Shown here: one piece after another, positions 43,003-51,204 of the stretch
Position numbering within the stretch: the stretch's first letter is position 1
Layout: the number at the start of each line of letters is the position of its first letter
DNA from: Steroidobacter agaridevorans
GTDB taxonomy: Bacteria > Pseudomonadota > Gammaproteobacteria > Steroidobacterales > Steroidobacteraceae
NCBI RefSeq assembly: GCF_009932555.1
Contig: NZ_BLJO01000002.1
Location: 516,910-580,909 of the forward strand
Reading direction: 5' to 3'
Length of the DNA stretch: 64,000 nucleotides
The notes under the pieces: model-generated
The model's database searches: none
What the model saw: only the letters and a program-made list of their open reading frames with translations
Told to the model about the DNA's origin: nothing
Translations under genes and position numbers: made by a program

Positions 43003-44301
43003 TCATTGCCCTGATCCGCTTGCTCGCGCTATCGGCACGATCTTGCTCGGCTTGCCGTCGATGATCGAACGCAATTCCGCTTCCCATGTGGCGAGAGCAC
43101 GTTGCTTCTCGTCCCAGTATCCGTAGCGATCGTAGACAGCGGTGACGTCGCCACCCTCGCTGTGATTCAAAACCTTGCCGACGTGCAAACGCTGGATGCC
43201 GAGCGTGGTCATGTGCGTGGCGGCCGTGCGGCGCAAGTCGTGTGGCGTAAATGGCTCGCAGCCGAACAGCTTCTCGTCCACCTGATTGTTTCTCAGCGCT
43301 CGCGACAGAGCGCGCTCACTGATTGGCTCGGCAGGTTTGAGCGTCGAATGCACTGACGGCAGCAGATATGGGCGGCCATTCGCGAGTCTGCGCAACTCCT
43401 CGATGATCTCGATCGCAAGGTCGGTGAGCGGGACAACGTGCGGGCGTTCGCTCTTGTTGTCGCCGATACGCCAGAGTCGTTGGGCAACGTCAATATCGTT
43501 GAACTTCGCCTGCGCGATCTCACCGGGGCGCTGCGCGGTAACGAGGATAAGTTTCAGTGCAAGCCGGATCGGCAGTGAGATCTTCGTCTTCGCATCGTCC
43601 AGGCCGAGCCAGAACCGTCCGATCTCGTCTCGGTTAAGGCTGCGTTCCTTTGCGTGCTCCTGACCGCCGGGCTTCTTCAGAAGGCCGGCGGCCGGCGAGC
43701 TCGGGATCAAGTCACGCATTGCTGCGAAGTTGAATACTTGGGCCGTCAGGTCGCGGACCCGATTTGCCATTACAGTGCTACCACGCGCGAGGATCTTGTC
43801 GATGATTAGCACGAGGTCGCGCTTCGTGATGTCGCTCGCCGGTTTATCCTTCACCGGTGCCTGCAGAAGATGGACCCGCAGCAGCCGTATCGCTTCGCGC
43901 GGCCGTTTGCGGTGACGACGGGCGTGGTGCCACGCCCATTCGGCGATGACATTGCGGACCGTGACGGCCTCCGTTAGCTGTCGCGCTTCCTCCTGGCGCT
44001 GGTGCTCGATGCGCAGCCGTTCCCGCTCGACCTTCGGATCAAGGCCCTGCGCTAACTGCTTGCGGACTTCGGCATGCGCCTCGTGCGCTTGATCGAGCGT
44101 CATCGCGGGATATTCGCCGAGCGTCAGCCACACGGGCTTGCCGTTGCGCTGATAGCGGACCAACCACACGAGAGCGCCACCTGTGCGGTGACGGAGGATG
44201 AACCCGACACGGCCGGCCTCACTGTATGTTGTGTCCTCGGCGGGGCGGCTATCGAGCAAAGACTTCAGCCAAGTCGGGGTAAAGCGCTTTTTCGCCGGCA
44301 T
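43003..44301 (-). CDS. P4-like tyrosine integrase (element 1)
   Basis: A 432-aa integrase with an N-terminal arm-binding DUF4102-like domain (LVWLVRYQRNGKPVWLTLGEYPAMTL, broken here), a core-binding domain, and a C-terminal catalytic domain. Catalytic features are Arg in TAQRPGEIAQAKFNDID, HDLRRTAATHM, LNHSEGG and Tyr in TAVYDRYGY. It probably integrates element 1 at tRNA-Pro. It lies 200 bases inside att copy 2, near the arm-type sites. It differs clearly from the integrase of element 2, although both use the same att core. Confidence 0.9.
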   Translation of the reverse strand: MPAKKRFTPTWLKSLLDSRPAEDTTYSEAGRVGFILRHRTGGALVWLVRYQRNGKPVWLTLGEYPAMTLDQAHEAHAEVRKQLAQGLDPKVERERLRIEHQRQEEARQLTEAVTVRNVIAEWAWHHARRHRKRPREAIRLLRVHLLQAPVKDKPASDITKRDLVLIIDKILARGSTVMANRVRDLTAQVFNFAAMRDLIPSSPAAGLLKKPGGQEHAKERSLNRDEIGRFWLGLDDAKTKISLPIRLALKLILVTAQRPGEIAQAKFNDIDVAQRLWRIGDNKSERPHVVPLTDLAIEIIEELRRLANGRPYLLPSVHSTLKPAEPISERALSRALRNNQVDEKLFGCEPFTPHDLRRTAATHMTTLGIQRLHVGKVLNHSEGGDVTAVYDRYGYWDEKQRALATWEAELRSIIDGKPSKIVPIARASGSGQ

Positions 44302-44346
44302 GGTGTCGGTCTGGCCGGCAGTGCCTACGACATGCGAGGCGTTCGG

Positions 44347-44368
44347 TCCGGCTACAGTCCGGCTACAG
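44347..44368 (+). repeat. right arm-type sites of element 1
   Basis: Two tandem copies of TCCGGCTACAG, matching the left-end pair at 34195-34218. Confidence 0.65.
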
Positions 44369-44503
44369 TTTATTTCATTCTAGACCCTTCCGCAGCAGTG
44401 CTCGGAAGAGTAGGATTGAAGCCGCTGAAAGACTGGTTTTACCGGTATTTTCGTGGCTCGGAAGAGTGATGAACTAGGCGGGTGCGAGAGAGGCTTTCAA
44501 GCG

Positions 44504-44552
44504 CATGGGGTGCAAGGGGTCGCGAGTTCGAATCTCGCCGTCCCGACCAATC
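44504..44552 (+). repeat. att copy 2 (junction of elements 1 and 2)
   Basis: Exact 49-bp copy of the tRNA-Pro 3' end. Only the 3' half of the tRNA is present, so it is not a functional tRNA gene. Confidence 0.92.
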
Positions 44553-44595
44553 AATTCAACGACTTAGAACGACGGTCTTTTGGTGGTATCTCTCC

Positions 44596-44615
44596 AGGGT
44601 ACAGCTAAGGGTACA
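44596..44615 (+). repeat. left arm-type sites of element 2
   Basis: AGGGTACA twice with 12-base period, 44 bases inside att copy 2. The right end (52708-52728) has GGGGTACAG twice with the same period. The sequence differs from the element 1 arm sites, which fits the different integrase. Confidence 0.6.
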
Positions 44616-44826
44616 AAGTCGTCCGCTCCTGCCTTCATCCACTCGTAGCAGGAGAAAGTTCATGCAACCCGATGATTTTCCGTGCCTCACCGCCGGCCAC
44701 TCTCGACCGCTCGACGTCATCGTGCCCGCCTGATCGCGAAGTACTGAGTTCGAGAAGCGAGCCGCCGCGGTGTTAGAGCACCACGACGGCCCTGACCACA
44801 ACTTCACCTGAGTTAGAGGTGGTGTC

Positions 44827-44940
44827 ATGGCTGTGTTCATTATCCCGCGCATCGAGCGCGGTCGTCTCCATTTCCAAGTCGCTGACCTTCTCGTCCCAGA
44901 TCTGGCGCTAATCGTCGGAGGTGCCGCATGGACGGCATGA
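44827..44940 (+). CDS. small conserved element protein (MAVFIIPR type), 37 aa
   Basis: Counterpart of the 51-aa ORF of element 1: same leader, same start MAVFIIPR, then a different C-terminus ending AAWTA. It overlaps the next ORF by 13 bases. Conservation of only the first 20 residues could mean a leader peptide whose translation controls the operon. Confidence 0.45.
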   Translation: MAVFIIPRIERGRLHFQVADLLVPDLALIVGGAAWTA

Positions 44941-45143
44941 CCGACATCGCCGAAGCGCACGCCACTGCGCTTGTTTTGCGTGCCACCGCAAAGGCCGTTC
45001 GCGGCGAACGCGGCCCGCTGATGTTCCGACTCAATCGTGCCGCCGACATTCTCGATGGCATGGCTGCGCTCGCTGTGCGGTGCCTTGAACGCATCAAGCA
45101 GTTAGAAGAGGAACTGCGTCAGTTCCGGGCCGGTGGGAAGTGA
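44928..45143 (+). CDS. small element protein, 71 aa
   Basis: Second ORF of the left-end operon of element 2. A helical protein (AEAHATALVLRATAKAVRG, CLERIKQLEEELRQFRAGG), partly coiled coil. It occupies the same position as the 62-aa ORF of element 1 but is not clearly related. Its stop overlaps the next start as GTGA. Function unknown. Confidence 0.5.
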   Translation: MDGMTDIAEAHATALVLRATAKAVRGERGPLMFRLNRAADILDGMAALAVRCLERIKQLEEELRQFRAGGK

Positions 45144-45388
45144 GCGGCGCCGGCAAGGCCGGGAGGCGCCCCGAGCGCGCCTCGGGCCAGACAACGGCGC
45201 TCGGTCTGGACCCGCTCAATGTGGCAATCAGAAACATGCAATTGGCCCACGCCGTCGCGACAGTGGCGGAACGGGCAGCAACGCACGACATGGTCGAGGT
45301 TCACTGCCTGGCTGACGTGCTCGTCGCCATCATTCCTCTCATTGAGCACGGACTCGATGCGCTCGATGCACTGGAGGCGCGGCAATGA
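45140..45388 (+). CDS. small element protein, 82 aa
   Basis: Third ORF of the left-end operon of element 2, GTG start, coupled to both neighbours. Its C-terminal helical part (NMQLAHAVATVAERA, VLVAIIPLIEHGLDALDALEA) loosely recalls the 69-aa third ORF of element 1. Function unknown. Confidence 0.5.
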   Translation: MSGAGKAGRRPERASGQTTALGLDPLNVAIRNMQLAHAVATVAERAATHDMVEVHCLADVLVAIIPLIEHGLDALDALEARQ

Positions 45389-45753
45389 TCAAGCAGGAAA
45401 GCCGCACATACTTCAAAGCCCTCGGCGCATACGTCACTACACTACGGAAATCGCGAGGAATGACTCAAGCGGAGCTTGCGCGCGCTATCGGTGTGTCACA
45501 GCAGGCTGTGTTCGCGTACGAACTTGGCGACCGCCGCATCTCCGTGCTCGTGCTTGCCAAGCTCGCGAACGTATTTTCGACCCCGGTCGGAGACCTCGTC
45601 GGCCTGTCCAAGCCGGTACGCGAACGGAAGGGGCGATTGTCTCCGCGCTGTATGAGACACGCGGAGCGGTTGCAGGCACTGTCGAAGACGCAACAGCGCT
45701 TTGTCATCCGAATCATCGACGTTCTGGAAACCAGTAATACAACAAAGCACTGA
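45385..45753 (+). CDS. XRE-family helix-turn-helix regulator (element 2)
   Basis: A 122-aa protein identical to the element 1 XRE protein except at residues 8, 16, 18, 62 and 79. The HTH region (GMTQAELARAIGVSQQAVFAYE, broken at the run limit) is unchanged, so both regulators should recognise the same operator and the two elements may cross-regulate. ATG overlaps the preceding stop as ATGA. Confidence 0.85.
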   Translation: MIKQESRTYFKALGAYVTTLRKSRGMTQAELARAIGVSQQAVFAYELGDRRISVLVLAKLANVFSTPVGDLVGLSKPVRERKGRLSPRCMRHAERLQALSKTQQRFVIRIIDVLETSNTTKH

Positions 45754-45782
45754 TAGCGATCCATAAGGCAGTGCTGCGAAGT

Positions 45783-45811
45783 GAGCCCGGCCCCGCGCCG
45801 GGCTCTTTAAT
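45783..45811 (+). terminator. rho-independent terminator after xre (element 2)
   Basis: GAGCCCGGC / GCCGGGCTC stem followed by TTTAATT; same as in element 1. Confidence 0.85.
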
Positions 45812-45836
45812 TGGCGCAACCTTAACGATGCCAAGC

Positions 45837-45886
45837 GGCAGCGCCAAACCTCCCTGCTCTTTGATGCGGCCGAGGTTTGCGCCGCC
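45837..45886. other. conserved long hairpin (element 2)
   Basis: GGCAGCGCCAAACCTC pairs with GAGGTTTGCGCCGCC; counterpart of 35296-35345. Confidence 0.5.
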
Positions 45887-45969
45887 GTGAACCCGCCCAG
45901 CTACGCCGGAGCACGCATCAACGCATCCACCTCCTGCAAACCCCTCGCGGCTCCGGCGCGACCGGCAAA

Positions 45970-45990
45970 GGTGTTGACAGTGTCAACACC
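45970..45990. promoter_or_regulatory. perfect 21-bp palindrome (element 2)
   Basis: GGTGTTGAC-AGT-GTCAACACC, identical to 35430-35450 and in the same place, before the recombinase 3' end. Confidence 0.6.
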
Positions 45991-46016
45991 AAGACAACGA
46001 CAGCCAGCAAAGTCCG

Positions 46017-46880
46017 CTAACTTCCAAGGTAGACCTTGGTGATCTCTATCCGCTCGTGCCCAAGCTCCCGGCTGATTATCAGGCGAGCTTCGAAATCTGC
46101 AAGGCGCTGAGAGACAGTCAAAGACTGCGTCGATGGCCCGCCGGCTGCCGGGGGTTTCCAGCCCGTCAGAGCTTCGTAACGCAGTTGGGCGTACGCGTGC
46201 CGCAATCCATGCATGCGCTTCAATTCCGCCATCTTGCATTGGCGGTCGTAAACGTGACGTTGCTCGATGTACGTTTTGTCGGCAGGAATCAAAGAGCGCT
46301 CGCCCACGAGTTTGTGTGCGAAATCGAGGGCCGCCCGCTGTTCCGATGAGATGATTGGAATAACGCGCTCACGACCACCTTTCGTCCACGATCCTTTTAT
46401 TTTCAGGTGGTCGCCTTGATCGGCATAGTGCGGCTGGAACTTGATGCTCTCTTCACGGCGCAATCCGAACACTCTTTGCAATTCTAAGCTGGCGCGAACA
46501 TACGGATCGCTGACCCTGCCCAACTTGCCTTGAACCTCGGCCGCCTTGCTTACATTTGTCACAAACACTCGTTTTGGAATATCAAGCTGGATGTTGCTGG
46601 ACGCTATCAGCCCCTTCCTGCCGATCTTCTCAGCCCACCAGCGCAGATGCGCCATCCTGTTCTTGATCGTTCCCGCCGACAGTCCATCATTCCGCCAACG
46701 TCCAAGCAGCGCGTCTACATGCTTGCCGTTCAACGATGTGGCTTTCAATTGCCGGAAGCCGGCCTCCTTCAGTTGTCGAGCCATCAGTTTCAAACAATCC
46801 CGTCGATCGCCTTGCGTAGCATGGCTGCCATCTCGATTCCGGTCGCAAAGCTGACGCAACGTATGAGCCAAATTATTCAT
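46017..46880 (-). CDS. Integrase_1-type tyrosine recombinase (element 2)
   Basis: A 287-aa protein nearly identical to the recombinase at 35477. The catalytic residues are all present (FGLRREE, HGLRH, ELGHERI, KVYLGS). Substitutions are scattered (for example YSLRQL to HTLRQL and GCLQLM to DCLKLM), which shows the two copies have diverged under constraint rather than by recent duplication. Start and palindrome context are the same as in element 1. Confidence 0.82.
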   Translation of the reverse strand: MNNLAHTLRQLCDRNRDGSHATQGDRRDCLKLMARQLKEAGFRQLKATSLNGKHVDALLGRWRNDGLSAGTIKNRMAHLRWWAEKIGRKGLIASSNIQLDIPKRVFVTNVSKAAEVQGKLGRVSDPYVRASLELQRVFGLRREESIKFQPHYADQGDHLKIKGSWTKGGRERVIPIISSEQRAALDFAHKLVGERSLIPADKTYIEQRHVYDRQCKMAELKRMHGLRHAYAQLRYEALTGWKPPAAGGPSTQSLTVSQRLADFEARLIISRELGHERIEITKVYLGS

Positions 46881-46935
46881 CGTCTTCCTCCAAATGCCGT
46901 TAATCCAAATTCCACTAAACAACCTATTGCTGAGG

Positions 46936-46949
46936 TGACCGCTCGGTCA
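46936..46949. promoter_or_regulatory. palindrome upstream of recombinase gene (element 2)
   Basis: TGACCG-CT-CGGTCA, 56 bases before the recombinase start; see the element 1 copy at 36396. Confidence 0.5.
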
Positions 46950-47090
46950 GTGTTAATGCCAACTCGCGTCAAGCGAGATCCCCCGAAGGGGCAAGGGCCA
47001 GGCGCTCAGCGGAGCCTGTTGCCTCGGCTGAGGCTTCCGCCGTGCCTTCTGTTGAAAGCTCGGGCGGAGGTTTTGCAAAGGTGGAAGACG

Positions 47091-47219
47091 ATGCGGATCT
47101 ACGTGGATAAGTTGCCTCCTATGTGGAAGTGGTTGAAGAACGGAGCACCGATCGCAGCCATGCGGCTGCGATCGGCGCAGAGAGTGACGACGCACGATGA
47201 CGTGCTCGGCGGTGCGTGA
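47091..47219 (+). CDS. conserved small ORF, 42 aa (element 2)
   Basis: Reads MRIYVDKLPPMWKWLKNGAP then AAMRLRSAQRVTTHDDVLGGA, with frame and length kept against the element 1 copy. Function unknown. Confidence 0.4.
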   Translation: MRIYVDKLPPMWKWLKNGAPIAAMRLRSAQRVTTHDDVLGGA

Positions 47220-47468
47220 CCAAAGCGGCTCAACCTCCTTGGGGGAGGACGACGCGCGAGTGAGCTTGTCGCGTCTAGGTGGGGCGACCGATTGGGTACG
47301 GCATCAGCAGGCTTGGTGCTCGCATGATGTGGCGCTTATGCCCCGGCGCCGGTTGCCGGTGATTGTCTCCGCCGGCAGATCAGTCGCGAGCGAGTCTGCC
47401 CGGTGGCTATCATGTGAGCGACATTAAATACGATACGGCGCGCGACCATATTTTTGCTGCAGTTTCGA
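47220..47468. other. conserved non-coding block (element 2)
   Basis: Counterpart of 36679-36926, nearly identical and without a convincing gene. It ends in the hairpin at 47469. Confidence 0.4.
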
Positions 47469-47499
47469 GGGCCGTCACTGCGGCGTGCAGTGACGGCCC
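47469..47499. other. strong hairpin (element 2)
   Basis: GGGCCGTCACTGC-GGCGT-GCAGTGACGGCCC, as at 36927-36957. Confidence 0.6.
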
Positions 47500-47529
47500 G
47501 CGAAGCATCGGAAGAAGGTGCAGCAACAG

Positions 47530-47584
47530 TCAATCGACTGTTGCAGGCATCACCGGAGACGGAATCGGATTGGCGGAGCCCCGA
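47530..47584 (-). pseudogene. fragment of aqpS 3' end inside element 2
   Basis: The bottom strand reads RGSANPIPSPVMPATVD then stop, against RGSVKPSCAPAMPATVD at the end of the aqpS gene at 53917. The DNA TCAATCGACTGTTGC is shared exactly. Only the last codons of the gene are present. It marks an old exchange with an ars-carrying element. Confidence 0.55.
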
Positions 47585-47602
47585 CAAAAGCTCGTTAGCC
47601 CG

Positions 47603-47848
47603 TCAAGTCGGCGACCGCGGGCATTGCGAGATTGAGTCAAGATATCGACGGATTGTGGATCTGCGCCATCGATGTGCAGAACCCAGACAACCTGGCACGT
47701 CCGGCGGCGGAAAGCGTCCCCGCGCGATCAGCTCCGATATCCATCGGCGGCTGTAACCGGTCGCGCGCTCTACGTCGCGCGTCTCCACCAGTCCATCCAA
47801 CTCGTCGGCGATCTGCTCCGGGGTCGGTCGTCGGGAATACGTCGGCAT
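47603..47848 (-). CDS. AlpA-like regulator (element 2, left copy)
   Basis: An 81-aa protein like that of element 1 (TRDVERATGYSRRWISEL and HRWRRSTIRRYL). Here no integrase gene lies next to it, so it is an orphan left by loss of an integrase or by fusion of two elements. The start MPTYSRRPTPEQ is shared with the other copies. Confidence 0.75.
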   Translation of the reverse strand: MPTYSRRPTPEQIADELDGLVETRDVERATGYSRRWISELIARGRFPPPDVPGCLGSAHRWRRSTIRRYLDSISQCPRSPT

Positions 47849-48127
47849 GTCTGTTGCACCGCTATGAGGTGCGCAGACAGTGCCGGTAGGCCGGCCGAGC
47901 GCGAACAACAATGCAGAAAAGTCCTACCCGCATTGTTGGCTACTAATTTCTCGCTACACAGGACCGGCGGTACGCGCGGCGCCTGATCGGGTTGCATCGT
48001 GACGCAGTCTCGCCCGAGCGGGGATGCGAAAACCTGATAGGCGCTGCCTATGCGCTCGGCTCAAGCTCCGAGCATCGGCCGCTTAAGCGAACTGCTCAAG
48101 GCAATCTTCTGATTGCGGAGGTGCTCC

Positions 48128-48685
48128 ATGCGCGCGCGTCATCGACTTCTTGCCGTCTCATTCGGCCTGACGATTGCCACGACGTGCGCAATTGCTCAGA
48201 CCCCGATCGTGTATCCCGCGAAGAAACAAACCGCTGAACAACAACAGAAAGACACTGGCGAATGTGCCGCGTGGGCGAAGCAGACGACGGGCGTGGACCC
48301 GGCTGTCCTGGCCGCGGCTCCAGCAGCTTCCGCTCCACCGACGCCTGCCGCGCAGCCGGACGCTGATTCAAAGGGACCACAAGGGGAGCGCGTGCGTGGC
48401 GCTGCGCGGGGCGCCGTAGCGGGAGCGGCAGTCGGTGAGATTGCCGACAACGATGCGGATAAGGGTGCCGCAGTGGGTGCGACGGTTGGTGCGGTCGCCG
48501 CAGGCGGACGCGCACGTCGCGAAAGCAAAGAGAAGCAGGAAAAGGCGGCTGAGCAGCAGGAACAGGCCGCTGCGGAACAAAAGGCGGCAGACCAGGCGAC
48601 GGAAGCCAAAAGGCAAGAGCAGCTTGCAACCTACAACCGTGCGAATGCCGCCTGTCTGGAGGGGCGCGGCTACGTGTTGAAGTAA
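48128..48685 (+). CDS. exported glycine-zipper protein
   Basis: A 185-aa protein with a signal peptide (residues 1-23, ending AIAQ). The middle has a glycine-zipper unit (RGAARGAVAGAAVGEIADND, broken from AAVGATVGAVAAGG), as in YMGG-like and Rick_17kDa proteins that insert in or bind membranes. An Ala/Gln/Glu-rich coiled coil and a C-terminal ACLEGRGYVLK follow. The two cysteines (CAAW and ACLEGRGY) recur in related proteins. Cargo of element 2, possibly envelope-associated. Confidence 0.65.
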   Translation: MRARHRLLAVSFGLTIATTCAIAQTPIVYPAKKQTAEQQQKDTGECAAWAKQTTGVDPAVLAAAPAASAPPTPAAQPDADSKGPQGERVRGAARGAVAGAAVGEIADNDADKGAAVGATVGAVAAGGRARRESKEKQEKAAEQQEQAAAEQKAADQATEAKRQEQLATYNRANAACLEGRGYVLK

Positions 48686-48811
48686 TGTCGTGGGAGACAG
48701 GACGGCGATCAGGCGTGCACTCAATGCGATCGTGAATGGGCCGCGACGACGGAACCAATGGTTGAGCGTCGGCCCGGCAACACGTCTTCGCCGTTCGAGC
48801 CCCCTCACCCG

Positions 48812-50293
48812 TTACTTCCCGCTGGTGCTTGCCGCCGTGAGCTTGTCCAGCACCTGATCGAGCGAAAAGCTGCCGACCTTCTGACTCGGTGGAAACTCCT
48901 TGAACGTCGCGAGGAACTCCCCGACATACTCTTGCGCCGGCACGAGCAGGAACAAGCGGTCGACTCTCCATTTGCTGTAGCCGATGCCAACTTCTTCAGC
49001 GCGCTCGAACGGGTCGGAGCGCAAGTTGATGATCTTGGGCAAACGCAGCGGCACGAAGGGCTCCTGCCAAACATCGAGACCATGGGCGCGCTGCTCCTGA
49101 AAGACGATCTTCCAGTCGCCGTACCGCAACCCGACCAGCGAGCCATCGTCGTTCCAGTAGAAGAATTCCTTGCGCGGATTTGATCCCTTCCCGGCAACCG
49201 CGTCGGTGATGTTGTAGCCGTCCAGATGGACTTTGAAGGTCTCCTTGCCGACCTTCATGCCCTTGAGCAACTGCTCCTTCACATCTGGCACGCCGGCGGC
49301 CGCCAAGAGCGTCGGCAGCATGTCCTCGTGAGAGAAGAGTTCGTTGTTGATGCTGCCCGGCTGGATGACTCCAGGCCAACGGATCATGCAGGGCACACGG
49401 TATCCACCTTCCCAATTCTCGTTCTTCTCTCCACGGAACGGTGTGGTTCCGCCATCGGGCCACGTACAAGACTCTGCACCGTTGTCGGTGGAGTACATGA
49501 CGATGGTGTTGTCCTCGAGACCGAGTTCCTTGAGCTTATCGAGGATCTGCCCAACGTGGGCGTCGTGCTCGATCATTCCGTCCGGATATACGCCAAGCCC
49601 CGTTTTGCCTTCGCTCTCAGGCTTCAGGTGCGTGTTGACGTGCATGCGCGTGGAGTTCCACCAGACGAAGAACGGCTGGTCGGCTTTCTTTGCCTTCTCC
49701 AGATAGTCGAGCGTGGCATTGGTGACTTCGTCGTCGATGGTCTGCATGCGCTTCCTGCCAAGCGGGCCGGTGCCTTCAATTTTCTGTGTACCGTCCGGAT
49801 TCGCCCAGCAGTGGAGCACGCCGCGTGTCTGATATTTCCTGATCAGCGCAGGATCCTTGAAGTAGTCGGGGTTCTCGAACTCTTCCTCTGCGTTGAGATG
49901 ATAGAGCGAGCCGAAGAACTCATCGAAGCCGTGAGCCGTGGGTAGTGTCTCATCCGCGTCACCCAGGTGATTCTTGCCGAACTGCGCGGTTGTGTAGCCC
50001 TGTGCCTTGAGTAGCTCGGCAATGGTGACATCGCGCGCCTGCAGCCCTTCCTTCGCACCAGGCAGACCGACTTTGAGCAGGCCGGTGCGGAAACCGGATT
50101 GGCCAGTAATGAAGCAAGCCCGGCCGGCGGTGCAACTCTGTTGCCCATACCAGTCAGTAAATAGGGCTCCTTCCTTTGCGATTCGATCGATGTTGGGCGT
50201 CTTGTATCGCATCATGCCCAGGTTGTAGGCGCTGATGTTCCAGTAGCCGATGTCATCGCCCCAGAGAATTAGGATGTTCGGTTGCTTGGCCAT
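48812..50293 (-). CDS. arylsulfatase (sulfatase family)
   Basis: A 493-aa alkaline-phosphatase-superfamily enzyme that hydrolyses sulfate esters. NILILWGDDIG holds the first metal-binding Asp pair. Cys54 in SCTAGRACFITG is the residue converted to formylglycine; the motif CTAGR has Ala where CxPxR is usual, a known variant. FGKNHLGD and YSTDNGAE complete the active site. No signal peptide is seen, and no formylglycine-generating enzyme is adjacent, so activation must come from elsewhere. The gene runs alone in the cargo of element 2. Confidence 0.88.
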   Translation of the reverse strand: MAKQPNILILWGDDIGYWNISAYNLGMMRYKTPNIDRIAKEGALFTDWYGQQSCTAGRACFITGQSGFRTGLLKVGLPGAKEGLQARDVTIAELLKAQGYTTAQFGKNHLGDADETLPTAHGFDEFFGSLYHLNAEEEFENPDYFKDPALIRKYQTRGVLHCWANPDGTQKIEGTGPLGRKRMQTIDDEVTNATLDYLEKAKKADQPFFVWWNSTRMHVNTHLKPESEGKTGLGVYPDGMIEHDAHVGQILDKLKELGLEDNTIVMYSTDNGAESCTWPDGGTTPFRGEKNENWEGGYRVPCMIRWPGVIQPGSINNELFSHEDMLPTLLAAAGVPDVKEQLLKGMKVGKETFKVHLDGYNITDAVAGKGSNPRKEFFYWNDDGSLVGLRYGDWKIVFQEQRAHGLDVWQEPFVPLRLPKIINLRSDPFERAEEVGIGYSKWRVDRLFLLVPAQEYVGEFLATFKEFPPSQKVGSFSLDQVLDKLTAASTSGK

Positions 50294-50363
50294 GACCTAA
50301 TTCCTCTCGTTCATCTGGACGATGTCGAAACAGGCATTCGGGAATGCGTGGTCTCGTCTGTTG

Positions 50364-50600
50364 TCAGCTTCCCTCCGGCGCGCGACATTGCCTATCTGAA
50401 TAACGCAGTAGGATGTGCCAGAGGATGCCGAGCAGCGCAATCAATTCTCCCGCGACCACCGGGAGATCCATGCTGAGCATCATGAGCGAGAACTCGCATA
50501 GTCCGATCAGGGTTCGGGGTACTGCGGTGTACCCCTTCTCGAACGAAATGTAAGGTAAGCGCGGGGATCGAAGGAAATTTGGCGTAGAGCCGGGCAGGAG
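50364..50600 (-). pseudogene. possible 3' end of a truncated membrane-protein gene
   Basis: An open frame on the bottom strand reads IGLCEFSLMMLSMDL then VVAGELIALLGILWHILLRYS and stops just before the sulfatase gene. One clear hydrophobic helix is present, but no good start codon or ribosome site. It looks like the tail of a broken membrane protein gene; coding status is weak. Nothing else is seen in 50294-50629. Confidence 0.25.
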
Positions 50601-50629
50601 CTACTGGCGCAACGCCCGCTTCACGCGGG

Positions 50630-50752
50630 GAAGGTGCGGTTCCTCGCGTGTGCCGCGGCGATCCTCGCGGCCTCCCTTCAACGTTCCGCCTGGCTGCGTG
50701 GAGCGGAGCTCATCGAGGCTAGTCCAAAGCTTGCGAATCTGGTCGATGTCTG
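50630..50752 (-). pseudogene. integrase gene fragment (120 bp)
   Basis: Closely similar to 51838-51962 within the element 2 integrase; the bottom strand encodes IRKLWTSLDELRSTQPGG and GREDRRGTREEP. Both ends break off abruptly. It is a relic of a second integrase copy. Confidence 0.7.
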
Positions 50753-50847
50753 AGCCTGCCCACGCAGGTCGGAGCCAATGGTTTTGTGTTCTACAGTTCG
50801 TTCTTGCTCGATCTTTAAGGGGCGGCAAGGGAGCCCGCTGGGTCTCT

Positions 50848-51084
50848 TCAACGCGCGGGTTGCGAGAGGGAATCGAGATATCGACGGATTGTGGATCTAC
50901 GCCATCGATGCGCAGATCCCCGGCGGCCTCGCACATCCGGAGGCGGAAAGCACCCGCGCGCGATCAGCACTGAAATCCATCGGCGGGTGTAACAGGTCGC
51001 GCGCTCTACGTCGCGGGTCTCGACCAGTCCATCAAGTTCTTCGGCGATCTGTTCCGGTGTCGGGCGTCGGGATTGCGTCGGCAT
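50848..51084 (-). CDS. AlpA-like regulator (element 2, right copy)
   Basis: A 78-aa protein beside the integrase. The HTH is ERATCYTRRWISVLIARGCF: a Gly to Cys change and Glu to Val in the recognition region against ATGYTRRWISELIARGRF of the other copies. It may have changed or lost DNA binding. It lies downstream of the integrase gene on the same strand. Confidence 0.7.
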   Translation of the reverse strand: MPTQSRRPTPEQIAEELDGLVETRDVERATCYTRRWISVLIARGCFPPPDVRGRRGSAHRWRRSTIRRYLDSLSQPAR

Positions 51085-51204
51085 GTTTGCTCCAGCACTG
51101 TTGAGGGTGTGCCGACTGTGACCGTACTCATCAGGTAAGCGCGAGCAACAATACGGAATAGGCCGCACCCGCATTGTTGATTGCAGCTGTCCTTGGAGTT
51201 TGCT

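Larger units (their letters stand above)
34119..44552. mobile_element. integrative element 1 (tRNA-Pro island, about 10.4 kb)
   Basis: Bounded by att copies 1 and 2. From the left it holds arm-type sites, four tiny overlapping ORFs ending in an XRE regulator, a terminator, a hairpin, a palindrome and an Integrase_1-type recombinase. Next come a conserved non-coding block, an IS21 remnant, a LuxR-type gene, the mau-like cargo operon, an AlpA-like gene, a P4-like integrase at the far end and matching arm-type sites. The integrase lies distal to the tRNA, which is unusual for tRNA islands. Confidence 0.88.

Noticed and set aside
44504-44552. Second and third tRNA-Pro genes at the att copies
   Set aside because: Only the 3' half of the tRNA is present at 44504 and 52863, so no cloverleaf can form.
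47523-47544. GCAACAGTC-AATC-GACTGTTGC hairpin as an integron attC site
   Set aside because: It is short, lacks the R and L box pairs of attC, and coincides with the aqpS tail fragment; no integron integrase is present.
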